In this document: positions 5,684 through 11,487 of the stretch, piece after piece
Numbering within the stretch: the first letter of the stretch is position 1
Layout of the letters: the number at the start of each line of letters is the position of its first letter
Made by a program: the position numbers and the translations under genes
The notes under the pieces: generated by a model
What the model saw: only the letters and a program-made list of their open reading frames with translations
Told to the model about the DNA's origin: nothing
The model's database searches: none
Virus record (IMG/VR): IMGVR_UViG_3300005435_000049
Span: 1 to 24,931 of that record
Reading direction: 5' to 3' (one strand)
Length of the DNA: 24,931 bases
From: a virus

Positions 5684-6229
5684 TCACTCGGCCTCGACGG
5701 CCTCTTCCAGTTCCTCGTCCTCGCCCAGCGGGCCCGCAACGGGCTTGTTCGCCGGCGTCGCCTTCTTCGCGGCCTTGGCCGCCGCGTTCTCCTTGCGCTC
5801 CTGCGCACGCTTCCGACGGTTCTCCCACCACTCGACGCCCTCAGCCAGCTGGAAGGCACCGCGCCTGACACCATTGGTGTCCTCGACCTCAAGGAGCTTG
5901 CCGCTCTCGGAGTGCGGGAACGGGTTCGTCGCGGGCGCGTTCTTGATGTAGCTGTACACGACCTGCGGCTTCAGTTCCGCGACGTTGCCGTGCTTGTCGT
6001 AATGCAGCTGGTTCTCGGTCATGTGCTTCGCGAAGGCGACAGGCGTCACCCACCCCTCGGGCAGGTCGCCACGCTTCGGCGCGGTCGGGGCCTTCTCGGC
6101 CTTCGCCGGCTTGTCGTTGTCCTCGTCACCGGTGACCTCGACGTCCTCCAGCTCCTCGTCGGTGTCGACGTCGAAGTCCTCGACCTCCGGCTCGAGCTCC
6201 GCGGTGTGGCCGTGCTTGTGGTCGGACAT
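5684..6229 (-). CDS. acidic phage protein with HTH-like core, 181 aa
   Basis: Residues 1-55 are a disordered, very acidic tail with His at the start (MSDHKHGHTAELEPEVED). Residues about 58-125 form a compact domain containing KPQVVYSYIKN, which resembles PPQMLYTYVGKGYIKSF in the 12890-13192 product; both look like a short helix-turn-helix module. The C-terminus is Lys/Ala-rich, then acidic again (EDEELEEAVEAE). GAGGAAAGAA precedes the ATG. Probably an abundant DNA-associated protein; function not known. Confidence 0.7.
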   Translation of the reverse strand: MSDHKHGHTAELEPEVEDFDVDTDEELEDVEVTGDEDNDKPAKAEKAPTAPKRGDLPEGWVTPVAFAKHMTENQLHYDKHGNVAELKPQVVYSYIKNAPATNPFPHSESGKLLEVEDTNGVRRGAFQLAEGVEWWENRRKRAQERKENAAAKAAKKATPANKPVAGPLGEDEELEEAVEAE

Positions 6230-6276
6230 TTCTTTCCTCTTCCGTTTGGGCGTTATTTGATCTCGCTCTGATTTCT

Positions 6277-6306
6277 ATTTTACATGAGACACCAGCAGGA
6301 TCTCAC
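6277..6306 (-). promoter_or_regulatory. possible minus-strand promoter
   Basis: TAAAAT (6277-6282) lies about 48 nt upstream of the ATG at 6229; at 18-nt spacing the -35 would be GTGAGA (6301-6306), which is part of the 12-bp inverted repeat 6299-6352. This placement would suit operator control. The -35 match is weak. Confidence 0.35.
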
Positions 6307-6352
6307 GGGGCAATATATAATTTTCTTGAAGAAGATATCACCCCGTGAGATC
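6299..6352. repeat. 12-bp perfect inverted repeat in intergenic region
   Basis: GATCTCACGGGG (6299-6310) and CCCCGTGAGATC (6341-6352) are exact inverted copies around 30 nt that contain an AT-rich TATATAATT run and the small dyad TTCTTGAAGAA. It lies between the membrane protein at 6356-6565 and the promoter-like sequence for the 6229 gene. It could be a terminator, an operator pair or a recombination site; no U tract follows on the minus strand. Confidence 0.5.
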
Positions 6353-6355
6353 ACT

Positions 6356-6565
6356 TCACATCACGCGAGCAACTAGGACAACTGCAACATCTACGGTGGC
6401 AGTGACCGCGAGGCAGGGAAGCCAGATCTTGTAGTTCAGTTCCTGACGCCTCACAAGGGTGTTGATCCAACCGAAAAGGCTGCCGAGGACCGTGTCCAGC
6501 GTGAGCAGGCTCGCAACGAGTACCAGACTCCAGAAGCCTGCCCACTTCACCTGCTCAGCTATCAC
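6356..6565 (-). CDS. small membrane protein with two helices, 69 aa
   Basis: Hydrophobic segments are at residues about 9-33 (ending ...GSLFGWI) and 46-68 (WLPCLAVTATVDVAVVLVA), joined by a basic loop with RRQELNYK, giving a hairpin topology. The start is GTG and overlaps the upstream gene by 11 nt. The arrangement is compatible with a holin-like or superinfection-type membrane protein, but no lysis gene is nearby and the role is unknown. Confidence 0.65.
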   Translation of the reverse strand: MIAEQVKWAGFWSLVLVASLLTLDTVLGSLFGWINTLVRRQELNYKIWLPCLAVTATVDVAVVLVARVM

Positions 6566-6851
6566 GGTTCCTGGCCTTCAGGAACACCATGCCGTGCTTG
6601 GCGTAGTGGCGCTCTCGACGCTTAGCGACCTTCCGCGTCCACGGGTTGGAGCTCCGCGGACCGAACTTCAGGCGAGCCTCCGGGCCGAAGACCGGGTGCT
6701 TCACGATGCGGAGGTCGCGCTTGCGTGTGGTACCCATGTACTGTCCGACGCGACGTATCTCGTAGCGGTTACGCATCGGCTTGGACGAAGTGTCCTTCGT
6801 ACCGTCAGCGACGGGCCCGCCCAGGTGTGTCATCAGCATGGTCTTGTTCAC
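6555..6851 (-). CDS. basic hypothetical protein, 98 aa
   Basis: Start chosen at GTG 6851, which has GGAGG eight bases upstream and overlaps the preceding gene's stop as GTGA; the open frame extends five codons further. The product is rich in Arg, Lys and His (RKVAKRRERHYAKHG), as in nucleic-acid binding or DNA-condensing proteins. No domain is recognised. Confidence 0.6.
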   Translation of the reverse strand: MNKTMLMTHLGGPVADGTKDTSSKPMRNRYEIRRVGQYMGTTRKRDLRIVKHPVFGPEARLKFGPRSSNPWTRKVAKRRERHYAKHGMVFLKARNRDS

Positions 6852-6964
6852 AGGAAGAACCTCCACAGGAGGAGAAGGATTCCCAAGGCGACAAGAACGG
6901 CCCAGGGGAAGTTGTTTGCTCCCCTAGTGTTGTCGATCTCGTAGCCCTCTTCACGTTCTGTCAT
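6848..6964 (-). CDS. 38-residue single-helix membrane protein
   Basis: ATG at 6964 to TGA at 6848: an acidic N-terminus MTEREEGYEIDNTRGANN is followed by one hydrophobic helix, FPWAVLVALGILLLLWRFFL, that ends the protein. Its stop overlaps the next start as GTGA, and it begins three bases after the preceding gene ends, so it fits the operon exactly. A C-tail-anchored miniprotein; function unknown. Confidence 0.6.
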   Translation of the reverse strand: MTEREEGYEIDNTRGANNFPWAVLVALGILLLLWRFFL

Positions 6965-6966
6965 CT

Positions 6967-7191
6967 TCACTCGCACTCCACCTCCGATGTGAACTCGCCG
7001 TTCCAGTCCGCGTTCATCAGGAACGTCTCCGGATCGTCTTTGGCCTCTTCGATCTCGAAGGCGATGACCTTGTCCATGTCGAGTTCACCGTCGGTGTAGA
7101 ACGCGTCGGTCTTCGGGTAGGAGTAGTCCTTGACTTCGAACCGAAGCTTGACTCCGACCTTGAGCGTCAGGAAGGTCTTCTTGTCGCTCAC
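6967..7191 (-). CDS. small acidic protein, 74 aa, paralogue of 8667-8879
   Basis: GTG at 7191 overlaps the previous stop (GTGA). The C-terminal half reads ELDMDKVIAFEIEE, then WNGEFTSEVECE, matching IDLDKVSAVDIMSLFTRGEFDGEV in the 8667-8879 product. Both begin with a strand (FLTLKVGVKLRF versus YVTVKIQTQY). It is likely one small mixed alpha/beta domain duplicated within the arm. Function unknown. The longer open frame to 7326 is antisense-like and not supported. Confidence 0.65.
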   Translation of the reverse strand: MSDKKTFLTLKVGVKLRFEVKDYSYPKTDAFYTDGELDMDKVIAFEIEEAKDDPETFLMNADWNGEFTSEVECE

Positions 7192-7439
7192 TTCGTGGGC
7201 CTCTTCCTGCTCTTGTGCGTCGGCGAGCCACCCTTGTTGCGACCCGCGTGACCACCTCGCGCACGGAGCGTCACACCTGCCTCCAGAAGCAGGTCGTGTA
7301 CGCCGCCGTAGCTGCGTCCGCTCCATTCCTGGAGCTCACGGATGGAGGCGCCGTCCTCGTATCGCTTCTTGAGTGCGGACTTCCAGATCTCACGAGTCTC
7401 GCCAGTCAGGATCTTTCCCGACTCGAGCTTTGTTGCCAC
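7188..7439 (-). CDS. helix-turn-helix DNA-binding protein, 83 aa
   Basis: Residues about 26-62 (YEDGASIRELQEWSGRSYGG, then VHDLLLEAGVTLRARGG) match the HTH form common in actinobacterial proteins, in which the recognition helix follows SGRSYG. The basic C-terminal tail (NKGGSPTHKSRKRPTK) would add DNA contacts. Start GTG at 7439 with AAGGG upstream, overlapping the preceding gene by 34 nt. Probably a small transcriptional regulator or nucleoid-type protein. Confidence 0.75.
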   Translation of the reverse strand: MATKLESGKILTGETREIWKSALKKRYEDGASIRELQEWSGRSYGGVHDLLLEAGVTLRARGGHAGRNKGGSPTHKSRKRPTK

Positions 7440-7594
7440 TTCACAACCCTTCCCACTCGCACACGCCGAGGTGTACCCCCACTGATCAGGTCCCCTACCT
7501 CAACGATGTGGCCCATGAATGCCTTACGCACGTAGATTGCGTGCACTCCCTTCCAGGGCACGCTACGTACCTCAACCTCTTCACCGTTCTGCAT
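7406..7594 (-). CDS. small beta-rich basic protein, 62 aa
   Basis: AAGGAGGTGCAAC precedes the ATG at 7594. The product (MQNGEEVEVRSVPWKGVHAI, then IVEVGDLISGGTPRRVRVGRVV) is a run of short strands with a Lys/Arg-rich end, like a small SH3-like barrel. The longer frame to 7630 lacks a ribosome site. Function unknown. Confidence 0.6.
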   Translation of the reverse strand: MQNGEEVEVRSVPWKGVHAIYVRKAFMGHIVEVGDLISGGTPRRVRVGRVVKWQQSSSRERS

Positions 7595-7664
7595 GTTGCA
7601 CCTCCTTGGTCTCATCAGGGCCAGCATCACTGACCGACGTCTCCCGACGTTTCGACCTGTGGAA

Positions 7665-7880
7665 TCAGTCTACGTACACTTCCACGCCTCCGACGTTGAT
7701 CACACCCTTGCGGTTGACACCACGTATTGGTCCGTAGACCTCGTCGCAGATGTCACATGGCGAGATAAAGTGGTTGGCACGGCTCTCCAGCGTGCCAAAC
7801 TGCCAGAAGCGTGCATGGTTTCGACGACGGCGCTGTTGTTTGGTAACCTTCTGTCGGGTCACAACCATGTGAACGCTCAC
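7665..7880 (-). CDS. basic CxxC protein, 71 aa
   Basis: GTG at 7880, with GGGAGG eight bases upstream and a GTGA overlap with the preceding gene. The N-terminus is strongly basic (RQKVTKQQRRRRNHARFW); the middle has CDICDEVYG, one CxxC pair that could bind zinc with a partner; the end is strand-rich (GVINVGGVEVYVD). A small nucleic-acid binder is plausible; no family recognised. Confidence 0.6.
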   Translation of the reverse strand: MSVHMVVTRQKVTKQQRRRRNHARFWQFGTLESRANHFISPCDICDEVYGPIRGVNRKGVINVGGVEVYVD

Positions 7881-8086
7881 GGGTGAGGCCTCCCTCGGCC
7901 ATCCATCACGATGCCACCCTGAACCGTGTTGCACTGAACACCGTGGAAGTTGTTGCCCGTGACCACGTTATTGGTACTGTGATCCTTGAAGGGCGTTACT
8001 GAAATGATGTCGCCGTACTTTGCCTCTTCGACGAACTTCCGCATAGCGGCCTCGTCCTTGAATTCGACGACCAGTTTGAATGCCAT
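7877..8086 (-). CDS. small protein, 69 aa, related to left-end paralogues
   Basis: ATG at 8086 overlaps the previous stop (TGATG). It starts MAFKLVVEFKDEAAMRKFVE, the same strand-then-acidic-helix pattern as MARYVLVKFERDEPGEEF at 114-281 and the partial gene at 1-121. The rest is polar and Gly/Asn-rich with one Cys. Function unknown. Confidence 0.6.
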   Translation of the reverse strand: MAFKLVVEFKDEAAMRKFVEEAKYGDIISVTPFKDHSTNNVVTGNNFHGVQCNTVQGGIVMDGRGRPHP

Positions 8087-8598
8087 CAGATCTTCTCCCC
8101 TTCCACCATCACCGTGACCTCCTCGTCGCCGATGAACTCAACCAGTTGCTCCCAGTTCATCGTCTTGGAGCCGGCGCACGTGAGGTACCAGAAGCCGTTG
8201 TCCGCGCGGAGTGCGACGTAGTCGTACACCTTGCTGTTCACCGGAATCGTTCCGTACTTCATGAACACGTGCTTGAACTTGAGGACAGTCCCTACCGGGA
8301 ACTCATCCGGAAATCTCTGCGTCTGGCGGAGCAGCTTCTCCACCATTTCCTGCTGTCTCTGCAGGTCCCTGAGCGCCTTCTCCAGGTTCAGCTTCGGAGC
8401 CCTCGGCGCAGGCATGTTCGTCATTGCGTTTCCCTTCCCATAAATACGACCCTGTGGTTCGAACAGATACCCATCAGGGTCATCGAGCTCGTACAGAGCA
8501 AACTCAATTTCTTCGCGCCTGTCCCAGTACTCAGCTTCGTCTTCGGACTCTTCGTCGCCCCAAAAGCTATCGATGACCCATTCATCGTGGTCATTCAC
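8086..8598 (-). CDS. conserved phage-type protein, 170 aa, possible internal start
   Basis: GTG at 8598 has AAGGGAG six bases upstream, so it is preferred over the open-frame start at 8643. The first 58 residues are very acidic (DEESEDEAEYWDRREEIEF). An ATG at 8424 (MTNMPAPRAPKLNLEKALRD) has its own strong GGAAGGGAAA site, so a shorter 112-residue form may also be made. That form has a coiled coil (LRDLQRQQEMVEKLLRQ) and a strand-rich end. Function unknown. Confidence 0.65.
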   Translation of the reverse strand: MNDHDEWVIDSFWGDEESEDEAEYWDRREEIEFALYELDDPDGYLFEPQGRIYGKGNAMTNMPAPRAPKLNLEKALRDLQRQQEMVEKLLRQTQRFPDEFPVGTVLKFKHVFMKYGTIPVNSKVYDYVALRADNGFWYLTCAGSKTMNWEQLVEFIGDEEVTVMVEGEKI

Positions 8599-8627
8599 GT
8601 CCTGCTCCCTTCTGAGCGGAACACGAA

Positions 8628-8655
8628 TGTATCGGGATTCCACAGGCCCGATACA
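8628..8655 (-). terminator. 9-bp hairpin between 8667 and 8598 genes
   Basis: TGTATCGGG (8628-8636) and CCCGATACA (8647-8655) form a perfect stem with a 10-nt loop in the 68-nt gap. On the minus strand the sequence after the stem is TTCGTGTTCC, a weak U-rich tail. It could be a partial terminator or attenuator, as no promoter is evident downstream. Confidence 0.45.
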
Positions 8656-8666
8656 AACGAATCCTG

Positions 8667-8879
8667 TCAGTCGGCGATGTTGTTGCGTTCGGTGATCTCT
8701 TCGGTCACAACCTCGCCGTCGAACTCGCCACGAGTGAAGAGGCTCATGATGTCGACGGCGCTCACCTTGTCGAGGTCGATGGGGTCAGCGCCTGAGTCGC
8801 GGAGGTCGGTGTCGCGAACCAGCTCCCTGAGTTCGTCCTCGGTGTACTGCGTCTGGATCTTCACGGTCACGTACGTCAT
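8667..8879 (-). CDS. small acidic protein, 70 aa, paralogue of 6967-7191
   Basis: AAAGGGAGACC precedes the ATG at 8879; the frame upstream to 9044 overlaps the next gene out of frame and is not supported. The product (MTYVTVKIQTQYTEDELREL, then IDLDKVSAVDIMSLFTRGEF) shares the DLDK...GEF..EV block with 6967-7191. Strand-helix-strand prediction, no Cys. Function unknown. Confidence 0.65.
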   Translation of the reverse strand: MTYVTVKIQTQYTEDELRELVRDTDLRDSGADPIDLDKVSAVDIMSLFTRGEFDGEVVTEEITERNNIAD

Positions 8880-8889
8880 GGTCTCCCTT

Positions 8890-9090
8890 TCAGTGAGAGT
8901 CGATGGTGGTGACGGTCTGCCAGGCCTCGTGGCACGTGTCGAGCTTGTTGGGCTCCTTGTCGCTCCACGTCTGGCACCACATCTCGCTGGTGTCCAGAGC
9001 GTAGCTGTTGTCCGTGCCCTTGACCTGCACGGTACGCAGATCACCTTCGACCGGCATGCAATGTTCCCGGCACCAGATCATGATCATCAT
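8890..9090 (-). CDS. Cys-rich small protein, 66 aa, paralogue of 12460-12648
   Basis: The start cluster ATGATGATCATG overlaps the previous stop; the first ATG is at 9090. Pattern: IWCREHC at residues 5-11, SEMWC at about 35-39, a Cys near 53 and then W.TVT. The 12460-12648 product has the same frame, with FTCRKHG, SDMWC, MCNEDW and KTTVTF. The conserved Cys and His suggest a zinc-binding fold of its own small family. Function unknown. Confidence 0.65.
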   Translation of the reverse strand: MMIMIWCREHCMPVEGDLRTVQVKGTDNSYALDTSEMWCQTWSDKEPNKLDTCHEAWQTVTTIDSH

Positions 9091-9284
9091 GATTCGAACC
9101 TCGACTCCACGAACGCATCGAGCGTGTCGCCCTCGTACCAGCAGCTCGCCACATCGTCGGACGTCACGTCTTCGACCTTGACGTGTACGTTCTCCTGGTT
9201 CTCAGCCCAGTACGCGAAGACAGCCTGCTTCAGGTCCTCAACCGTCTTCTCCGGAAAGTCGAGGACCAAGTGCACCTTGGCCAT
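9087..9284 (-). CDS. small acidic protein, 65 aa
   Basis: ATG at 9284 overlaps the preceding TGA (TGATG). It starts MAKVHLVLDFPEKTVEDLKQ, then AVFAYWAENQENVHVKVEDV: strand, helix, strand. Its middle resembles the 460-684 product. Acidic throughout. Function unknown. Confidence 0.6.
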   Translation of the reverse strand: MAKVHLVLDFPEKTVEDLKQAVFAYWAENQENVHVKVEDVTSDDVASCWYEGDTLDAFVESRFES

Positions 9285-9583
9285 CAGTACACCTCGATCG
9301 GTCCGCGCGCGAGCACGTCGGCCATGTACGCCTGTGCATCCGCGAGCGTCTCGATGTGCGTGCTCGCGTCCACTTCTCGCCGGCGCTGCAGTTCCGCCTT
9401 CTGCACGTCGCTGTACGGCGTCAGCGGCTCAGTGGTGAGGACGATGACCTTCCTCTCGTGGTCGATTCCGTCGAGAACGAGAGGAACTCGCTCCTTGCCG
9501 TTCCAAGCCACGATCTCGAAGTCCTCGACACCATCAGGCCATGATGGTGCCTCGATGTCGTTCCGGAAGCTCTTGAAGTCCAT
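9284..9583 (-). CDS. hypothetical protein, 99 aa
   Basis: First gene of an operon running left: GAAGGGAG lies before the ATG at 9583 and a good promoter is immediately upstream. The product is a mix of strands (EDFEIVAWNGKERVPLVLDG) and a long helix (VQKAELQRRREVDASTHIE). No cysteines or membrane segment. Not recognised. Confidence 0.65.
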   Translation of the reverse strand: MDFKSFRNDIEAPSWPDGVEDFEIVAWNGKERVPLVLDGIDHERKVIVLTTEPLTPYSDVQKAELQRRREVDASTHIETLADAQAYMADVLARGPIEVY

Positions 9584-9603
9584 TTTGATCTCCCTTCAAT
9601 TCA

Positions 9604-9633
9604 ATTATATCGCGACCTCATGTGGTTCTTCAA
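9604..9633 (-). promoter_or_regulatory. minus-strand promoter, TTGAAG-N18-TATAAT
   Basis: TATAAT at 9604-9609, TTGAAG at 9628-9633, spacer 18 nt. The ATG at 9583 follows about 20 nt after the -10, with GAAGGGAG between. One of the best-matching promoters in the window. Confidence 0.65.
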
Positions 9634-9654
9634 GGCGCAATTAAATCCTTCGTT

Positions 9655-9692
9655 GGTTCGGGAACGCCGAGACCCTTCGGTCCCGACGAACC
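9655..9692 (-). terminator. branched hairpin after the mini-membrane-protein cluster
   Basis: GGTTCG (9655-9660) pairs with CGAACC (9687-9692), with a further GGGA/TCCC match and an inner GACC/GGTC hairpin (9671-9674/9679-9682). It begins 4 nt after the last stop of the cluster and stands before the next promoter, so it likely ends that transcript. The tail is AT-rich but lacks a clean U run. Confidence 0.5.
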
Positions 9693-9696
9693 TGAA

Positions 9697-9858
9697 TCAG
9701 CGACGGAAGAACGGAATCACTAGGATCCCCACTGCAGCTACCAGCGCCACGGGCAACACCAAGAGCGCCAGGCAGGCCTTCTCAGCCTTGGGTTCACTAT
9801 TGTAACTGTCGATCCTCTGGAAGCGATCGTCACCACGTCCGAAATCCTTCTGCATCAT
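9697..9858 (-). CDS. mini membrane protein, 53 aa
   Basis: ATG at 9858 (MMQKDFGRGDDRFQRIDSYN) overlaps the preceding TGA as ATGA. A polar 27-residue N-terminus leads into one helix, ACLALLVLPVALVAAVGILV, ending in IPFFRR. Basic end inside by the positive-inside rule. Last of five consecutive mini membrane proteins. Function unknown. Confidence 0.6.
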   Translation of the reverse strand: MMQKDFGRGDDRFQRIDSYNSEPKAEKACLALLVLPVALVAAVGILVIPFFRR

Positions 9859-10004
9859 CCCATCACCACAGCCACTGCAGCCCAGATCCAGGCGATGGCA
9901 CTCACGATCTGATTCGAGCAGCGCCCTCCTGGCGGGGGCACGTAGCCGTTGTCGTCCTTCCAGGCGAACGTGTCGCCGAACTCCTCGTAGTCAGCGTCGG
10001 GCAC
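9855..10004 (-). CDS. mini membrane protein, 49 aa
   Basis: GTG at 10004 with GGAGGAACA directly upstream. An acidic, aromatic N-terminus (MPDADYEEFGDTFAWKDDNG), a short YVPPPGGRCS linker with one Cys, then a C-terminal helix SAIAWIWAAVAVVMG that ends the protein. The start overlaps the end of the upstream gene by 14 nt, and its stop overlaps the next start. Tail-anchored; function unknown. Confidence 0.6.
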   Translation of the reverse strand: MPDADYEEFGDTFAWKDDNGYVPPPGGRCSNQIVSAIAWIWAAVAVVMG

Positions 10005-10116
10005 TGTTCCTCCTCGCCGGCCAGCACAGGATGACCAGCCCCACAGCCAGTGCTAGCCCGATCTTGACGATCTCGGCTGCCACCTTCGTGCAGCCGGGGT
10101 ACTTCGACTCGGTCAA
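9991..10116 (-). CDS. mini membrane protein, 41 aa
   Basis: TTG start at 10116 in a TTGA overlap with the preceding stop. MTESKYPGCTKVAAEIVKIG leads into one helix, LALAVGLVILCW, and an Arg-rich end (PARRNSARR). The unusual TTG start depends on translational coupling, since no separate ribosome site is visible apart from an upstream GGAGAAGG. Function unknown. Confidence 0.5.
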   Translation of the reverse strand: MTESKYPGCTKVAAEIVKIGLALAVGLVILCWPARRNSARR

Positions 10117-10244
10117 CGCCTTCTCCTCAGAATGATTACGAACACGATCAGTGCAACCACACCCCAGATGGGGTAGAGACCGATCAGCCAGGCAATCTTG
10201 TTCAACTGCACAGCCAACCAGTCCCAGCCCTGTTGAAACGTCAC
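10113..10244 (-). CDS. mini membrane protein, 43 aa
   Basis: GTG at 10244 overlaps the previous stop as GTGA. MTFQQGWDWLAVQLNKIAWL is an amphipathic, Trp-rich front; IGLYPIWGVVALIVFVIIL is the helix; it ends RRRR. Amphipathic helix plus anchor with a tetra-Arg tail resembles small pore-forming or holin-like peptides, but this is only a resemblance. Confidence 0.55.
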   Translation of the reverse strand: MTFQQGWDWLAVQLNKIAWLIGLYPIWGVVALIVFVIILRRRR

Positions 10245-10405
10245 TCGGCCTTCTCCCAGAAGAGTAACGTCCACACTAGTGTCACCACTGCGATGGCACC
10301 CATGATCACCAATTCCACAGGGGCAGTGGTGATGAAGTCCCAGCCTGCGAGGAGGGCCTTCGTTTCTGTCTGGAATTCCAGACCCCAGAGCTCCTGTAGT
10401 GTCAC
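10241..10405 (-). CDS. mini membrane protein, 54 aa
   Basis: GTG at 10405 overlaps the preceding TGA as GTGA. A polar start (MTLQELWGLEFQTETKALLA) precedes one long helix (residues about 29-50, VELVIMGAIAVVTLVWTLLF) and the end WEKAE. First membrane member of the five-gene chain. Function unknown. Confidence 0.6.
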   Translation of the reverse strand: MTLQELWGLEFQTETKALLAGWDFITTAPVELVIMGAIAVVTLVWTLLFWEKAE

Positions 10406-10548
10406 TTGCCGTTCTTCCTGTTCAGCGCGCCGAACAAGAGCCCGAAGAACCCCTTGCCCTGGTTGGCGTTGAAGTCCTTGGCGCTCTGCCTGACCTTCTT
10501 GCGCTGGACCTTGTTCATCGGCACGTCACGAACCTTCTTCTTCGGCAT
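10402..10548 (-). CDS. very basic small protein, 48 aa
   Basis: GGAAGGGAAAACG lies before the ATG at 10548. MPKKKVRDVPMNKVQRKKVR is highly basic; the end is GKGFFGLLFGALNRKNGK. It is a likely nucleic-acid or membrane-surface binder rather than a membrane protein. It leads the overlapping chain, so it should set the translation of the genes after it. Confidence 0.6.
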   Translation of the reverse strand: MPKKKVRDVPMNKVQRKKVRQSAKDFNANQGKGFFGLLFGALNRKNGK

Positions 10549-10578
10549 CGTTTTCCCTTCCGTCCGAATGGACAACGC

Positions 10579-10607
10579 GACACAGAGTCACTGCCGGGCT
10601 CTGTGTC
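10579..10607 (-). terminator. 9-bp intergenic hairpin
   Basis: GACACAGAG (10579-10587) and CTCTGTGTC (10599-10607) form a perfect stem with an 11-nt loop, 11 nt downstream of the stop of the 10619 gene and before the ribosome site at 10548. No U tract. It may be an attenuator between the regulator-like genes and the membrane cluster. Confidence 0.45.
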
Positions 10608-10618
10608 ACGCAATCCGT

Positions 10619-10801
10619 TCAGTACCGTTGGCTCTGCAGGTACTTCTTCATCCGCGGCATGTGCACTATGAACCTGCTGCTCACCGGTTCGCCCTTCTTG
10701 GTCTGACACGGCTCCCACTGTCGGGCTCCACACGTGCAGGACCAACGTCGTGACGGATGTGTGTCTCTGGTCCAGGCTATGATCTTCTGGCTATCCGACA
10801 T
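10619..10801 (-). CDS. zinc-finger-like protein, 60 aa
   Basis: ATG at 10801 overlaps the previous stop by 11 nt. A central CTCGARQWEPC gives a CxC and a third Cys, followed by KGEPVSSRFIVHMPRMKKYL with a His: a small treble-clef-like zinc site often seen in actinophage miniproteins. Function unknown. Confidence 0.65.
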   Translation of the reverse strand: MSDSQKIIAWTRDTHPSRRWSCTCGARQWEPCQTKKGEPVSSRFIVHMPRMKKYLQSQRY

Positions 10802-11030
10802 TGTTCACCGTGTGCTCTCTGATCCAGCCGTACGCGCTGAGGTCGTTGTTGAACTTGGCCACCCTGACATTGGCAGCGTTGACGATGAAGGTAAAGATCA
10901 CCACAGTCCTGATGCCTGTTTGTCCGAGGTCTACCTCGATGCCCTCGTGGTCCAGGTGGTATTCGGACTTGGTCGCGTAGGTGTAGGCCTCGATGTCCCT
11001 TCCCGGCCTGCCTTTGTCCGACTCCTGCAT
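10791..11030 (-). CDS. hypothetical protein, 79 aa
   Basis: The ATG at 11030 has GGAGAGG eight bases upstream. An ATG at 11066 is also in frame, only about nine bases from the -10, so a near-leaderless 91-residue form (MQNKSLTGEVET added) is possible. The product is strand-rich (IRTVVIFTFIVNAANVRVAK) with a polar helical start. Its Asn-rich C-terminus overlaps the next gene. Not recognised. Confidence 0.55.
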   Translation of the reverse strand: MQESDKGRPGRDIEAYTYATKSEYHLDHEGIEVDLGQTGIRTVVIFTFIVNAANVRVAKFNNDLSAYGWIREHTVNNVG

Positions 11031-11075
11031 GGTTTCGACCTCTCCAGTGAGGCTTTTGTTTTGCATGCTAATTCT

Positions 11076-11105
11076 ATTATAGAGCGGGAGCAACGTGTAA
11101 ATCAA
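11076..11105 (-). promoter_or_regulatory. minus-strand promoter, TTGATT-N18-TATAAT
   Basis: TATAAT at 11076-11081, TTGATT at 11100-11105, spacer 18 nt. It drives the leftward operon starting with the 11030 (or 11066) gene and marks the left edge of the divergent control region. Confidence 0.65.
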
Positions 11106-11460
11106 GCCCCAAATTCAAAAGCCTTTGAGCCCCTCGGACACGCTTTTCCTTATATCCTAGGTCGGTGTTGGTTTTGTTTGGTTTTTCCTCAAGATCTTTT
11201 AGAGGGTTGCCTAACTACGCCAAATGATGCGTGTCGGAGTCTATCTGAGGCTACGTTAGGTCATATTATACTGGTCGTGATGGTTCCTCATAGAGGACTT
11301 ACGGGAAGATTCCCCTGGAAAACAGACTGAGAATCCGGTTATTCTACTTTTCAACATCAAGTTCGGTCAGTATATCAGAGTTTGATCCTGTGAAGATTCA
11401 TGCGGTTTCTCTAGAGGATACTCGTGACGATTCACTGAAGTCCCCTATAGGAGAAAAAGA

Positions 11461-11475
11461 ATGAGGTGTCTATAG
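11461..11475 (+). other. possible minigene / leader peptide (4 codons plus stop)
   Basis: AGGAGAAAAAGA stands right before ATG-AGG-TGT-CTA-TAG. The spacing is ideal for initiation, so it could be a leader peptide or minigene of the control region, but chance is a fair alternative. Confidence 0.25.
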
Positions 11476-11487
11476 CGTTCGTCCCCC

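Noticed and set aside
5207-6271. Plus-strand open frame of 354 codons
   Set aside because: It runs through the structured RNA region, the tRNA-like gene and antisense to the 5684-6229 gene; composition is Arg/Leu/Val-rich as expected for antisense of acidic coding sequence, and it lacks a ribosome site.
8080-9438. Plus-strand open frame of 452 codons
   Set aside because: Antisense to at least five well-supported overlapping genes with ribosome sites; no recognisable domain and a low-complexity Arg/Ser-rich end.
9858-10240. Possible origin or attachment site in an apparently gene-free stretch
   Set aside because: Reading the minus strand showed it is fully occupied by overlapping small genes, so no empty region remains.
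11250-11280. TATTAT/TATAAT-like sequence in the divergent region as an additional promoter
   Set aside because: Neither orientation has a recognisable -35 at 16-19 nt, and no gene start follows closely.
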